Of a stretch of DNA of 64,000 nucleotides, positions 33,962 through 46,193 are shown piece by piece. Each line of letters begins with the position of its first letter. Position 1 is the first letter of the stretch. Source of the stretch: Beroe forskalii (taxonomy: Eukaryota > Ctenophora > Nuda > Beroida > Beroidae). The translations under genes and the position numbers were made by a program. Under the pieces are notes generated by a model. That model saw only the letters and a list, made by a program, of their open reading frames with translations. It was not told the DNA's origin and ran no database searches. The DNA is taken from NCBI GenBank assembly GCA_011033025.1, contig WFMF01000011.1, positions 372,001-436,000 on the forward strand, read 5' to 3'.

Positions 33962-35304
33962 TAAAGTGAACAGAATATAAGTATGCATAAGCATGCATAA
34001 TATGCATGTGAAAACTGAGGGAACCTTATAATATGTTATAGTTAATACGTTTCTTGAATTTATCAATAAAATACTGATTTTTGCGTCAATAATCAATAAG
34101 TTACTCAAAGACTTAATACTTTACTATACCTCATTATAAGGTCATTATTTGCTAAAAATGGGGACATCTGTGCAAAAATTATTTACAAAGGTTTTAGTGT
34201 TGGAATGTGTTCTAATGGGTCCCATGAAGGTCTCCAAAGAGTGTTAAGGTTCTACCCCTTGAGGAAATTTCAGGAGGGCCACGCCCCCTTTTTTGTGTAA
34301 ATTTTGGTGAAAATCGAAAATCAAGTTTACATTCATATAAGTCATGTGGGTACTCTAAACCTATGTTTTCTGGGACGGGAAATCGGTTCCAAGCATAATC
34401 TAAGCGCTATCGATCTTTCTTGACCCATTTTCGACCACCCCATTTTTTGCGTATGGAATTTTTTGAGGCCAAAAATGCGATTTCTCAATGATTCACAATA
34501 TATGGCTTGTGGGTACTCTAAACCTATGTTTTCTGGGACGGGGAATCGATTCCAAGCATTATGTAAGCGCTATCGACCTTTCTTGACCCATTTCTGAGTA
34601 CGCCCACTTTTTGCGTACATGAAGTTCTTGAGGCCAAAATGTCATTTCTCGATGATTCACAATGTATGGCATGTGGGTACTCTAAACTCATGTTTTCTGG
34701 CATGGGGAATCGATTCCAAGCATAATCTAAGTGCTATCGACCTTTCTTGACCCATTTCTGACCACGCCCACTTTTTTGTGTATGGAAGTTGTGAGGCCAA
34801 AATGTAATTTCTCGATAATTCACAATAAATGGCTTGTGGGTACTCTAAACCCATGTTTTTCTGGGACGGGGAATCGATTCCGAGCATTATCTAGCGCTAT
34901 TGACCTTTTGGCCATTTCTGATCACGCTCACTTTTGAGTACATGGAATTCTTGAGGCCAAAATGCCATTTCTCGTTGTAAAAGGCATGTGGTTTGATCTA
35001 AAGACATGAGGTTGATCTGAACGGAAACCAACCTTTCCTGAGGCAGTGAGGCGGGTAATCTATTTCATATTCATTATTTACTTCCATGAAAATTTCCAAG
35101 CCTATTCCAGGTCACGCCCATTATTCAATTATTGTGCATATAGAATATATTTAGGCCGAAACCGGCGAAATATTATTTTCTGATTATGATTCGAGAGACA
35201 TAATATTATGACGATGATTATTTCGATCCCAATCGCCATCCCACTAAGCCACTATCCCAGCTCTGACGACCATTTCTGGCCCATTTCTCAGAAATGGTCG
35301 AAAT

Positions 35305-35412
35305 GGTATGAGTATTTAAGAAGACATCCCACATACAAAAAGAAGAGGCTGTCAGAAATTTTCTGACAGCCCTTCTTTTTTGTATGTGGGATGTCTTCTT
35401 GAATACTCATAC
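35305..35412. repeat. Near-perfect 50-bp-arm hairpin
   Basis: GTATGAGTATTTAAGAAGAC through GGCTGTCAGAAA is mirrored by TTTCTGACAGCC through GTCTTCTTGAATACTCATAC, with almost no loop. Lies between the left arm of B and B2. Confidence 0.8.
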
Positions 35413-37039
35413 TTTATGGTTGTTCTGTCCAGCAATCTTCACACGAGAGTGAACCCTGTGTCAGCATCATCAGAGAAATGATCATCTGGTGAGAGTGAAC
35501 ACCAGTATTGGAATCGAATACTCATCCTGCATGCTGAGCTAATCCATCAGTCAGATACACTGATACAAGTCCTGGACCCTGATACTTCTCAAATATCTAC
35601 TCTCTACATCCTCCTTACCCATAACTATGCTTCCATCTATCTGGAAGCCCATCTTGGATCCTCAATTGTCAACTGCCACTGTCGGATGTATTTAGACCAT
35701 CCTACCATCCTTTACATTGGCCTGATTTCTATTTAAAAAAGAAGGATCGCCGGCTAGACTGACGTCATGGCTGAATCGTGACTTGTAGTGAACCTCTACT
35801 TACTAGAACACACATGACTCAGCAGAACCACAAACATCAGTGACTCATTCAAAGAGACACTCCAACTTCACCTTCTATAACTTCGTGTCCACCTTGCAGT
35901 TAAAGTTAAGCAGACATCCATAGACTAAAAAATCACATCCTTCCGCCTGAAGAGACGGCTTGGTCTGTATATATGATGAGTAAAGTACTCATAAAATGAT
36001 TAGGGTGCGCCCTTTTTTCAAAGTTTTTTAGGCTCTTTGACTCGATTGTAGATCTCAGTGAGCTGATCACGAGGATATCAAGTTTTTTGAAAATGGACAA
36101 TGTCTTCCTTTGCCTCTGGGCGTTTTTCTGTTTCGTGACGTCACATCACGTGACCGGTCACGTGATCCGCCTGCTAGTACTTTGTGTGCGCTCTGATTCC
36201 GCGCGCGCAATTGCAATTCTATGCGCGTTCGCGGATTTGAGTTGTCCGTGTCAATTCTGTGCTATATCTATGGCATTGGTAAGACTAATCTTTATTGAAT
36301 AATAGAATTTTCTGTTACCAATCTATGATAGACGCAGATAGCAAATAATTTAAGGATCAGCTTATCTTGCCAGTGATATTTTCAAGGCTGATAATTGCGA
36401 TAACTTGGAAAATGGAAGCTCAAGATTATACATTGAGAGCTGAGAAGTACATCAGTACTATACAGGGTTAAAATTGTACATCCCAATTAGGAAGTATAAC
36501 TCCAAGACCAGGCTCCTTGGGTATCAGTAATAAGGTACCATGATAGTGATACCAGAATTGCAGACTAGCAAGAGTCCGCAATTAAAGGGGGTACTCACGA
36601 AACAGCTGGCAACACGCCACACAGATTATGATAATTTCAGTCAAGAAGGGATTATGTCTGGCGTTGCTACACCCCCTGGGTCTGAAAAAGGCGGAAAAAG
36701 CGGATTCAAAACGACGGAATGTCGCTCGGAATAATGGGAATCGAGGTCTAATCCCATAGTCATGGATTAGACCTGCATTTCTGTTGTCTGAGATCGCGAA
36801 TTCGTGCTCTTCTGATTCAGATGATTAGGAAACGGCCAAGATAACGGTATAGAAGTTCCTCAGGATAGTGAACCGTCGCTCATAATCGGGGCACCATGGA
36901 ATTTTCTGATACCAATCTACTAATTCTACGATAGACGTAGATAACAGATAATTTTAGAATCAGCAAGTCTTGCCAGTGCCATTTTCAAGCTGATAATTCC
37001 GATTACGGCAGTCTTATTTCTTAAGAACTTCTCTGACAC

Positions 37040-37155
37040 CACTGGCTGGCCGGCCGGCTGGCCGACTTGCCAGACAGCCAGCTAGCCGGTTAGCCAGCCG
37101 GCCTGCAGGTCGGCTAGCCGGCTGGCGGCTAGTTAGCCAGCTGGTCGGCTAGCCG
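37040..37155. repeat. GGCTAGCCGGCTGGCC block, mirrored at about 42225-42330
   Basis: Dense self-complementary words (GCTAGCCGGC, GGCCGGCC, CTGGCTAACTAGCC) form a low-complexity palindromic patch in each arm of B3. The right copy has diverged by several substitutions. Confidence 0.7.
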
Positions 37156-37457
37156 ATCGTCTTTCCAGTGCAATTTTCGAGCTGATAATTGCAATTACTT
37201 GGAAAATGGAAGCTTTAGTTTATACGCTGGGAGCCAAGAAGTACGTTAGTACTATACAAGGTTAAAATTGTACATCCCAATCAGGAGTCAGGGTGCATGT
37301 GAATGCCGAGTGTCCCCAGTCAGATCACATGACAAGGCAAGGGACACTCTCCCTCAACCAATGATCGAGCAGAAAAAGGTTCACGTGACTGATAGAGAAG
37401 GAGGAGGAGGAAGCAAGCAGTATCTCTTTGACAATAGTCCAGTCGAAAATAAGATCG

Positions 37458-39831
37458 GTCAGGGAACTAACTTGGAGCAATGACTTAGGGTGTTTTTTCG
37501 ATTCAATATGGTCCGAGGAGTCACCAAACCAAAATCCCCTAATATCTGGTCGGCACTTTTCGAGATATGGCCACGCCCTTTTTTGACCGTGGGAATCTTT
37601 GGTGAAAAATCTGAATTTCAAAATTTTGAGCTTTATAGGCAAGATAATACACTAAATCCACGTATTTTTGCACCAGAAAAACGATGCAACTGTTATTTTT
37701 TGGCTATAACCATCGCCGAGACCGATAATTGGCCACGCCCATTTTTATCGTGGGATTTTTGGACAAAAATCTAAATTTCAAAATTTTGAGCTATACATGC
37801 AAGATTATACACTAAATCTACTTATTTTTGCACAAGAAATACGATGCAACTGTTATTTTGTGGCTATAACCACCACGGAGGCCAATCATGGACAACGCCA
37901 ATCTTGTAGTACGAAGAATCAGAAGTTTACTGGGAAGAACTAGGACGATTTCTGGTTGTGTTTGGAAGTCACAAGAGCGTTTCGGAAGACGCAGGAGAAT
38001 GTTAGAAAGTCACAAAAGTTAGTTAGAGAGCCATACGAGTGTGATGGAAAATACAGTAATTTATCAGGTGTGCTCGCAAGTCATAGCTGAGTGAGTTGGA
38101 ATACACAGCATTGGTTTTAGAAGACACAGAATGTGTTTAAAGGTGACAGGAGTGACTTAGGAAGACACAGGAGTGACTTAGGAAGACACATTCGTGTGGT
38201 GGGAAGACACAAAAGTGTAGTATGGAGATGTTTGGGTTATTTAGGAAGTCACAAGAGTTTCTTGGAATACACCTGAGTGAGTTTTAAGTCGCTAGAGTGT
38301 GTTAGGAAGACACAAGGGAGAGAGTAGGAAGTCGCACGAGGGCGTTAGGAAGACACAGGAGTGTTAGGAAGACACAGGAGTGTGCTAGGAAGGCATACGA
38401 GTGAGTTGGAAGATATAGCAATGTTTTGAAGAAAACATAGATATGCGCCTATCGAGTCCATTTTGGAATACTGCCCGAGGGCGTAAGCCTGAGGGATGTA
38501 TCCGGTTTTGGCCCGAGCCCGTAGGGTGAGGTTCTAAACCAATATGGACCCGATCAGGCAAGTGTCTATATATTATAGACCCGTATGAAAACACAGTGGT
38601 CATAAGAGTGTACTGGTAGGACATATGACTGGTAGGACATATTATGAGCGTATTGTGAAGTCACAAAATTGTGTTGGGAAGAGAGTAATTCACAGGAGCA
38701 AGAACATAAGTACATTAAAAGAATAAATCGAGTGTCATCGAAAATCCATATTATAAAGTTATAAGGGTCCATTAAATACATTTGGCCCGTGACTATCGGG
38801 TCCTGAGAGTTGTACCTATCTGGTTTAGACACGCAGTCCCTTGGGCAAGCCAATTTGGACCCGATAAGGCAAGGATCTACGTATCATAAACACCAATAAA
38901 ACGCCATAGGTGTTTACTTGTTTGCAATATATTGACATACCTTCCTATATTTTCATTATGTACACCTACCTCGAAGGAGCGAAAGTATTTAACCAGCACA
39001 AATAAAAGGCAAAGCACAAAATAACTGTCACAATTAATAATTTCTACCTAATTCTCACGGGCAAAACTTGGTGTTGTCCATGATTGGCCTCCATGGTGGT
39101 TATAGCTACAAATAAACAGTTGCCTCGTTTTTCTCGCGTGAAATAAGTGGGTTTAGTGTATAATCTTGCCTGTATAGCTCAAAATTTCTAAGTTTAGATT
39201 TTTGCCCAAAATTCCCAAGTTAAAAATGGTCGTGGCCAATCATTGGCCTCAGCAATAGTTATAGCCAAAAAATAACAGTTGCATCGTTTTTCTCGGGCAA
39301 AAATAAGTGGGTTTAGTGTATAATCTTGCCTGTATAGCTCACAATTTTTAAATTTGGATTTTTGCCCAAAATTCTTACGTTAAAAATGGGCGTGGTCAAT
39401 TATTGGCCTCAGCAATAGTTAAAGCCAAAAAACAACAGTTGCATCGTTTTTCTCGTGCAAAAATAAGTGGATTTAGTGTATAATGTTGCATGTATAGCTC
39501 AAAATTTTGAAATTTAGATTTTTGTCAAAAAATCCCACGATAAAAATGGGCGTGGCCAATCATCGGCCTCGGCGATGGTTATAGCCAAAAAATAACAGTT
39601 GCATCGTTTTTCTCGTGCAAAAATAAGTGGATTTAGTGTATTATCTTGCCTATAAAGCTCAAAATCTTGAAATTCAGATTTTTCACCAAAAATTCCCACG
39701 GTCAAAAAAAGGGCGTGGCCATATCTCGAAAAGTGCCGACCAGATTTTAGGGGATTTTGGTTTGGTGACTCCTGGGACCATATTAAATCGAAAAAACACC
39801 CTAAGTCATTGCTCCAAGTTAGTTCCCTGAC
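37458..39831. mobile_element. Foldback element C, inserted in the left arm of B3
   Basis: GTCAGGGAACTAACTTGG at 37458 is mirrored at 39831. Inside are the GGTGTTTTTTCGATT segment and units of about 160 bp like those of element A: two or so on the left (landmark near 37647 and 37806) and about four on the right (39154, 39314, 39474, 39633). The middle (37905-38700) has degenerate GGAAGACACAGGAGTGT repeats of about 20-22 bp and no ORF. Confidence 0.85.
38436..38900. repeat. Dispersed repeat with two CGAG-type tips, related to 60110-60270
   Basis: Two hairpins sit side by side. One has tip CGAGGGC-GTAA-GCCTGAG (38476-38493) with GGA/TCC arms; the other has tip CGAGCCC-GTA-GGGTGAG (38514-38530) with GGTTTTGG / TCTAAACC arms. 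The complement of the whole block, with changes, is at 60110-60270, and a diverged relative at 38760-38900 (GGACCCGATAAGGCAAG). GCGCCTATCG and ATATATTATAGACCCG mark its ends. Confidence 0.65.
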
Positions 39832-39884
39832 TCTTCAAAATTTGTCTGTTTTCTACCGGACTACAATGAAAAGATCGGGGAACG

Positions 39885-41940
39885 GACATTTCATCTCGCG
39901 ACACTTCATCTCATGACATTTCATCTTCAACACTTCATCTCAAAGTACGACATTTCATCTCGTACAGTAAATTGATTCTATCCTGAAGTACGACATTTCA
40001 TCTTCAGAGTGCGACGTTTGACGTTTCATCTCAAAGGGTACGACAATTCATCTTTTACTGTAACTTGATTGTACTGTAACTCTGTAAAGTACGATATTTG
40101 ATCTCGAGAGTACGACGTTTCATCTCCAAGGCTACGACACTTCATCTCTGGGGGGGACACTTCTTATCAGGGTGGAAAACTTGATCTCAGAGCACAAAAC
40201 TTCATCTCAACGTACGACACTTCATCTCAGTGTACGACCCTTCATCTCAGACTGCGACATTTCATCTCAAGGAACGACACAACATCTCTGGCGGGTACGA
40301 TACTTCATCTCCAGGTACGACACTTCATCTCAGACTGCGATGTTTCATCTCTGGGTACAACACTTCATCTCAGAGTACCACACTTCAACTCAGGATACGA
40401 CACTTCATCTCAGACTGCGACACTTTATCTCAAGGAAGGAAACTTTATCTCAGTGTACGACACTTCATCTCAGGGTTTGACAATTCATCTCGGGGTACGA
40501 CACATCATCTCCGACTGCGACATTCATCTCTGGGTACGACACTTTATCTCAGAGTAAGACATTTCATCTCAGGTACGACACTTAGTCTCAGGGTAAGACA
40601 CTTCATCTCTGGGTACGACACTTCATCTCAGGGTACGACACTTCATCTCAGGGTACGACACTTCATCTCAGACTGGGACATTTCATCTCTAGGTACGCCA
40701 CTTCATCTCAGATTGCGACACTTTATCTCTGGTTACGACACTTCATCTCGGGATACGACAATTCATCTCAGACTACGACATTTCATCTCAGAGTCAGACT
40801 GGGACGTTTCATCTCTAGGTACAACACTTCATCTCAGACTGCAACACTTCATCTCTGGGAAGTGTCGTACCCAAAGATGAAGTGTCGCAGTCAAAGATGA
40901 AGTATCGTACCCGCCGGGCCAGAGATGAAGTGTCGCAGTTTGATATGAACTGTGGTACCAAAAGATGAAATGTCGTACCCTGAGATGAAGTGTCGTACCC
41001 TGAGATGAAATGTCGTACCCTGAGATGAAATGTCGTTGTCTGAGATGAATTGTTGTACCCTGAGATGAAGTGTTGTACCCTGAGATGAAGTGTCGCAGTC
41101 TGAGGTAAAGTTTCGTACTGAGAGATGAAGTGTCGCAGTCTGAGATGAAGTGTCGTTCCATGAGATGAAGTGTTGTACCCTGAGATGAAGTGTTGTACCC
41201 TGAGATGAAGTGTCGTACCTGAGATGAAATGTCGTACCCTGAGATGAAATGTCGTTGTCTGAGATGGTGATGTTGTACCCTGAGATGAAGTGTCGCAGTC
41301 TGAGGTAAAGTTTCGTACTGAGAGATGAAGTGTCGCAGTCTGAGATGAAGTGTCGTTCCATGAGATGAAGTGTGGTACCCTGAGTTGAAGTTTTGAACCC
41401 TGAGATGAAGTTTTGTTCCCTGAGATTAATTAGTGTCGCTGTCTGAGATGAAGTGTCGTACACCCTGAGACGAAGTGTCGTACCCGCCAGAGATAAAGGT
41501 TCGCAGTCTGAGATGAAGTGTAGTACACCCTGAGATGAAGTGTCGTACTCTGAAATGAAGTATTGTACCCAGAGATGGAATGTCGCAGTCTGAGATGAAG
41601 TGTCGTACCGAGAGATGAAATGTCGCAGTCTGAGATGAAGTGTCGCAGTCTGAGATGAAGTGTCGTACCTGAGATGAAGTGTCATACCGAGAGATGTAAT
41701 GTCGCAGTCTAAGATGAAGGGTCATACACTGAGATCAAGTTTCCTACCCTGATAAGAGGTGTCAATCCCAGAGTTGAAATGTCGTAGCCTTGGAGATGAA
41801 ACGTCGTACTCTCGAGATGAAATGTCGTACTTCAGGAAAGAATCAATTTACAGTACGAGATGAAATGTCGTACTTTGAGATGAAGTGTCGAAGATGAAAT
41901 GTCATGAGATGAAGTGTCGCGAGATGAAATGTCCGTTCCC
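39885..41940. repeat. Inverted 20-bp minisatellite, TACGACACTTCATCTCAGGG
   Basis: About 45 units of roughly 20 bp run on each side of a centre near 40860, in opposite orientation. Unit types GGTACGACACTTCATCTCA and CTGCGACACTTCATCTCAGA are interspersed. The outer edges are CGGGGAACGGACATTTC and its complement. Long open frames rich in Ser/His/Leu are repeat artefacts. Confidence 0.9.
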
Positions 41941-43654
41941 CGATCTTTTCATTGTCAAAGAGATACTGCTTGCTTCCTCCTCCTTCTCTATCAGTCACGT
42001 GAACCTTTTTCTGCTCGATCATTGGTTGAGGGAGAGTGTCCCTTGCCTTGTCATGTGATCTGACTGGGGACACTCGGCATTCACATGCACCCTGACTCCT
42101 GATTGGGATGTACAATTTTAACCTTGTATAGTGCTAATGTACTTCTTGGCTCCCAGTGTATAAACTAAAGCTTCCATTTTCCGAGTAATCGCAATTACCA
42201 GCTCGAAAATTGCACTGGCAAGACGATCGGCTAGCCGACCAGCTGGCTAACTAGCCGCCAGCCGGCTAATAGCCGACCTACTAACCGGCTGGCTAACCGG
42301 CTAGCTGGCTGTCTGACAAGTCGGCCAGCCGGTGGTGTCAGAGAAGTTCTTAAGATTGCCGTAATCGCAATTATCAGCTTGAAAATGGTACTGGCAAGAC
42401 TTGCTGATTCTTAAATTATCTGTTTTCTGCGTCTATCGTTGAATTAGTAGATTGGTATCAGATTTTGAGCGATGGTTCACAATCCTGAGGAACTTGCATA
42501 CCGTTATCTTGGCCGTTTCCTAATCATGTGAATCAGAAGAGTACGAATTCGCGATCTCAGACAACCGAAGTGCAGGTCTAATACCTGACTATGGGATTAG
42601 ACCTCGATTCCCATTATTCCGAGCGACATTCCGTCGTTTTGAATCCGCTTTGTCCGCCTTTTTCAGACCCAGGGGGTGTAGCAACGCCAGACAAAAATAC
42701 AAAACAATAAAACGGATTTTTTGTGTTTCACATTTCACAGATCTCGGGATCGGAATATGCTTCAACTGCCGAACGATGAAAAAGAATTAGCAAGAGTGCC
42801 TACTCGTTAAAATATAACAAACTAGGTCACTGTTAACTGGATTTCTTCATGGTCAAAGAGATACTGCTTGCTTCCTCCTCTATCAGTCACGTGAACCTTG
42901 TTCTGCTCTATCAATGGTTGAGGGAGTGTCCTCTGCTTTGTCATGTGATCTGACTGGGGACACTCCTGATTGGGATGTACAATTTAACCCTGTATAGTAC
43001 TAATGTAATTCTCAGCTCTCAATGTATAAACTTGAGCTTCCATTTTCCAAGTTATCGCAATTATCAGCCTTGAAAATGTCACTGGCAAGATAAGCTGATC
43101 CTTAAATTATTTGCTATCTGCGTCTATCATAGATTAGTAAGAGAAAATTCTATTATTCAATAAAGATAAGTCTTACCAATGCCATAGATAGCACAGAATT
43201 GACACAGACAACTCAGATCCGCGAACGCGCATAGAATTGCAATTGCGCGCGCGGAATCAGAGCGCACAAAGTACTAGCATGCGGATCACGTGACAGGTCA
43301 CGTGATGTGACGTCTGAAACAGAAAAACGCCCAGAGGCAAAGGAAGACATTGTCCAATTTCAAAAAACTTGATATCCTCGTGATCAGCTCACTGAGATCT
43401 ACAATCGAGTCAAAGAGCCTAAAAAACTTTGAAAAAAGGGCGCACCCTAAAAATGATAGGAAGTACCTTGCAACAGTTTAAGTTACATGCAGTTACATCG
43501 ACTTCAATTCCAGTTTCCACAGTTGGGAACTTGAGTTTGTTGACGAACCAGATTCAACCCTGGTTTCATGTACCTAAGTCAAACTAAGCCATACAAACTG
43601 TCTAGAATTTTTCATTCGTGGCCTTCCGAAATTCGAATTTAACGAGGTACTTGT

Positions 43655-43688
43655 CTTAGGTATGGTCGACCACTCGACCATACCTAAG
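43655..43688. repeat. Perfect 15-bp hairpin
   Basis: CTTAGGTATGGTCGA, loop CCAC, then the exact complement. Between B2 and the right arm of B. Confidence 0.75.
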
Positions 43689-45003
43689 GAAGTCAGTACT
43701 TCAGTTTAGTCGGAAATTCACGACTGGCCAAAGGCATAGTCAGACCATGTACCTTAGATACATGGTCGACTGGTCGTGTAGTCTACACATATCTCTGGCC
43801 CATACCTTTAAGCCTTTGAGTAGATGCAAGCTAGATGGATTCTCAGTCGTAAAAAAAATTGGGGCGGGAAGGGAGGTTGGTGCAACCAAATTACTTGATT
43901 AAGATTCACTGACCATTTTGGTCTAACTCCTACTGAGTCCTTTGCTTACCCATTCACTCGGTCAGACTGTTTGCGGAATCCGGATTAGAGTTTCGCCAGA
44001 ATTGCCTTGATGAAAATATGGAAATGGCATTTTTCTATGAGGTCAGTGAAGAAGGCCAATGACTAGGATGGTCCAGACTTGCTTCTTCAAACTTTAAAAG
44101 TTCAACAACAGCGCTCGAGAGTTAACGGAGAAAACAGTGGAACTGTTAGCATCCAGATTCCAGATAGAAAGGAGTAAGTAAAAAGATTGCATGACATTTA
44201 AAAAGTCGAATTATCGAAAATGGCTGGGCGTTGTCAGAAATTGGGCATGAATTGTTAATAGCTCTTATATCATGTATGAAGGATCGATTCTCCATCCCAA
44301 AAAACATAGGATTAGAGTACCCACAAGCCATATATTGTAAATTATCGAAAAATTATGACATTTTGGCCTCAAGAATTCCATGTACGCATAAAGTGGGCGT
44401 GGTAAGAAATGGGTCAAGAAATGTCAATAGCGCTTAGATAATGCTTGGAATCGATTCCCCGTCCCAGAAAACATAGGTTTGGAGTACCCACATGCCATAT
44501 CATATTGTGAATCATCGAGAAATGACATTTCAGCCTCAAGAACTTCATGTATGCAAAAAGTGGGCGTGGTCAGAAATGGGTCAAGAAAGGTCGATAGCGC
44601 TTAGATAATGCTTGGAATCGATTCCCCGTCCCAGAAAACATAGGTTTAGAGTACCCACAAGCCATATATTGAGAATCATTGAGAAATGGCATTTTGGCCT
44701 CAAAAATTCCAAACGCAAAAAATGGGCGTGGTCGAAAATGGGTCAAGAAAGATCGATAGCGCTTAGATTATGCTTGGAATCGATTCCCCGTCCCAGAAAA
44801 CATAGGTTTAGAGTACCCACATGACTTATATGAATGTAAACTTGGATTTTCGATTTTTCACCAAAATTTCCCACGGTCAAAAAAGGGCGTGGCCCTCCTG
44901 AAATTTCCTCAAGGGGTAGAACCTTAACACTCTTTGGAGACCTTCATGGGACCCATTAGAACACATTCCAACACTAAAACCTTTGTAAATAATTTTTGCA
45001 CAG

Positions 45004-45887
45004 ACTATCTCTATTTTTCTCTTATAATCAGAGAAATCTAAAGAATCAGTTTGCGTCCTGATGATGTTTTCTCTCTTTCAGTCACATTATTGTGATGATA
45101 TGTGAAAATCATCATAATAATGTTTCCCAGATGATTCATGATTGTGCAAATCAAATCCACTGCATTTCATAAATTATGGGGGTTGGGGGAAATTACTATA
45201 ATTCATTTATTCTTTCATTGCAGTAAAAGACGTATCTGATACACAGGAGGAGAGGTTTTAAATTCGGGCCATAGGAAACGCCTTACTAGTCCTGCTGGGT
45301 GCTAGCTCAGGCGTAATGTTTACTGTTTACTATCTTTTCCTTGTGATGATCTTTTCCTTAGGGTTGACGAGAGACAGAGAAACAAGAGTTTGAGTCAATA
45401 ATTGATAAATAATATTATAACCCTCCCGTGGCTCAAACTCCAGTGTGATAATTTTCGATATATCACTCCTTTATAGAACTACTGTACAGTGGCGGAATAA
45501 TAGAGCAGAATATCGTTGAATAAATTGTTGATTTTATGAAGGAGCACTCAAAATCTATAAAAACGTTGAATTCAAACGAGGGTCGTCAGACCCGAGTGGG
45601 AGGGAGTACTGTTTTGTCGGGTAATAATACAATTAACAAACTCATGGATCGTGTGATATCGAAAATTGTCAAACTCGGCTAACGCCTCGTGTGATAATTT
45701 TCGATATCAACCTCCCATTCGTTTGTTAATCGTTCAATATCAAATGTAAAAGATGCAATGCACTGTTGGCAAAATAAAGTTCTGCAGTGCAGCTGAGAGC
45801 TGCCCTTATATACTCAATGTATTGCTCATGTATTGGGCAATATTGTATTGCTCCATATTGGGTAATACTGGATTGCTCAATATGTAA
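45004..45887. repeat. Spacer with one CGAG-tip palindrome (45650-45712)
   Basis: GATATCGAAAATTGTCA and TGATAATTTTCGATATC flank a minus-strand tip CGAGGC-GTTA-GCCGAG (45674-45689). The matching ATTAACAAAC and GTTTGTTAAT lie further out. The stretch also holds the complement of the 20400-20560 repeat (45480-45640). No gene. Confidence 0.65.
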
Positions 45888-46040
45888 GGGGCGTAACCAG
45901 GGGGAAGGCGACACAGGCGGCTGCCTCCCCTTTTTGGACAGAAAACGTGAAAAATTTGTTAAGAGCTTTGAGCCACGCAAAAGAAAAAACAACTGGTTCC
46001 AATGTAACTTGCCGCCCCCTTTTTCTGACTACGCCACTGC
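45888..46040. mobile_element. MITE, relative of 2400-2566
   Basis: AAGGGGCGTAACCAGGGGG on the left and CTGACTACGCCACTG on the right. The interior shares GGCGACACAGGCGGCTGCCT and TTTTTGGACAGAAAACGTG with the first copy. Sits just upstream of the RANBP3 exons. Confidence 0.7.
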
Positions 46041-46193
46041 TCAAAAGGTGGAGACACCCCGGTTAGGTTGTTTAACGGGGACGGTTTGGGACTCATACCC
46101 CAGTCCACCATGTGTGATGTCGTACCTGGGGACACCTCTCCTTCACTGAGGGACTTTGAGGGACTCTGGCAGTGTTTAACTGTATCTCTTCAG

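Larger units (their letters stand above)
36655..42690. mobile_element. Palindromic element B3, inside B2, with 20-bp repeats in its centre
   Basis: GTCTGGCGTTGCTACACCCC at 36655 is mirrored at 42675-42690. The arms continue through GGCTAGCCGGC blocks and a GGAGGAGGAGGAAGCAAGCA segment to the inverted 20-bp arrays that meet near 40860. Without the insertion of C in the left arm (37458-39831) the element is an almost complete palindrome of about 1.8 kb per arm. Confidence 0.8.
36001..43450. mobile_element. Inverted-repeat element B2, inside B
   Basis: TAGGGTGCGCCCTTTTTTC at 36001 is mirrored at 43450. Arms of about 495 bp match closely, including GTCACGTGATC and GAATTGCAATTGCGCGCGC on the right arm. 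The centre holds B3. No ORF of note. Confidence 0.8.
34168..45003. mobile_element. Foldback element B, 10.8 kb, outermost of a nest
   Basis: CTGTGCAAAAATTATTTAC at 34168 is mirrored at 45003. The arms (about 800 bp) hold a single-copy outer segment and about four tandem units of 164 bp, with GTGGGTACTCTAAACC near 34346, 34509, 34673 and 34837 and the complement near 44310-44820. Each unit has the CCACGCCC/GGGCGTGG motif also seen in A and C, but the rest differs. The interior contains B2, B3 and C. No transposase is recognised. Target duplication not clear. Confidence 0.85.

Noticed and set aside
40172..41725. Ser/His/Leu-rich ORFs
   Set aside because: Translations of the 20-bp inverted minisatellite on both strands.
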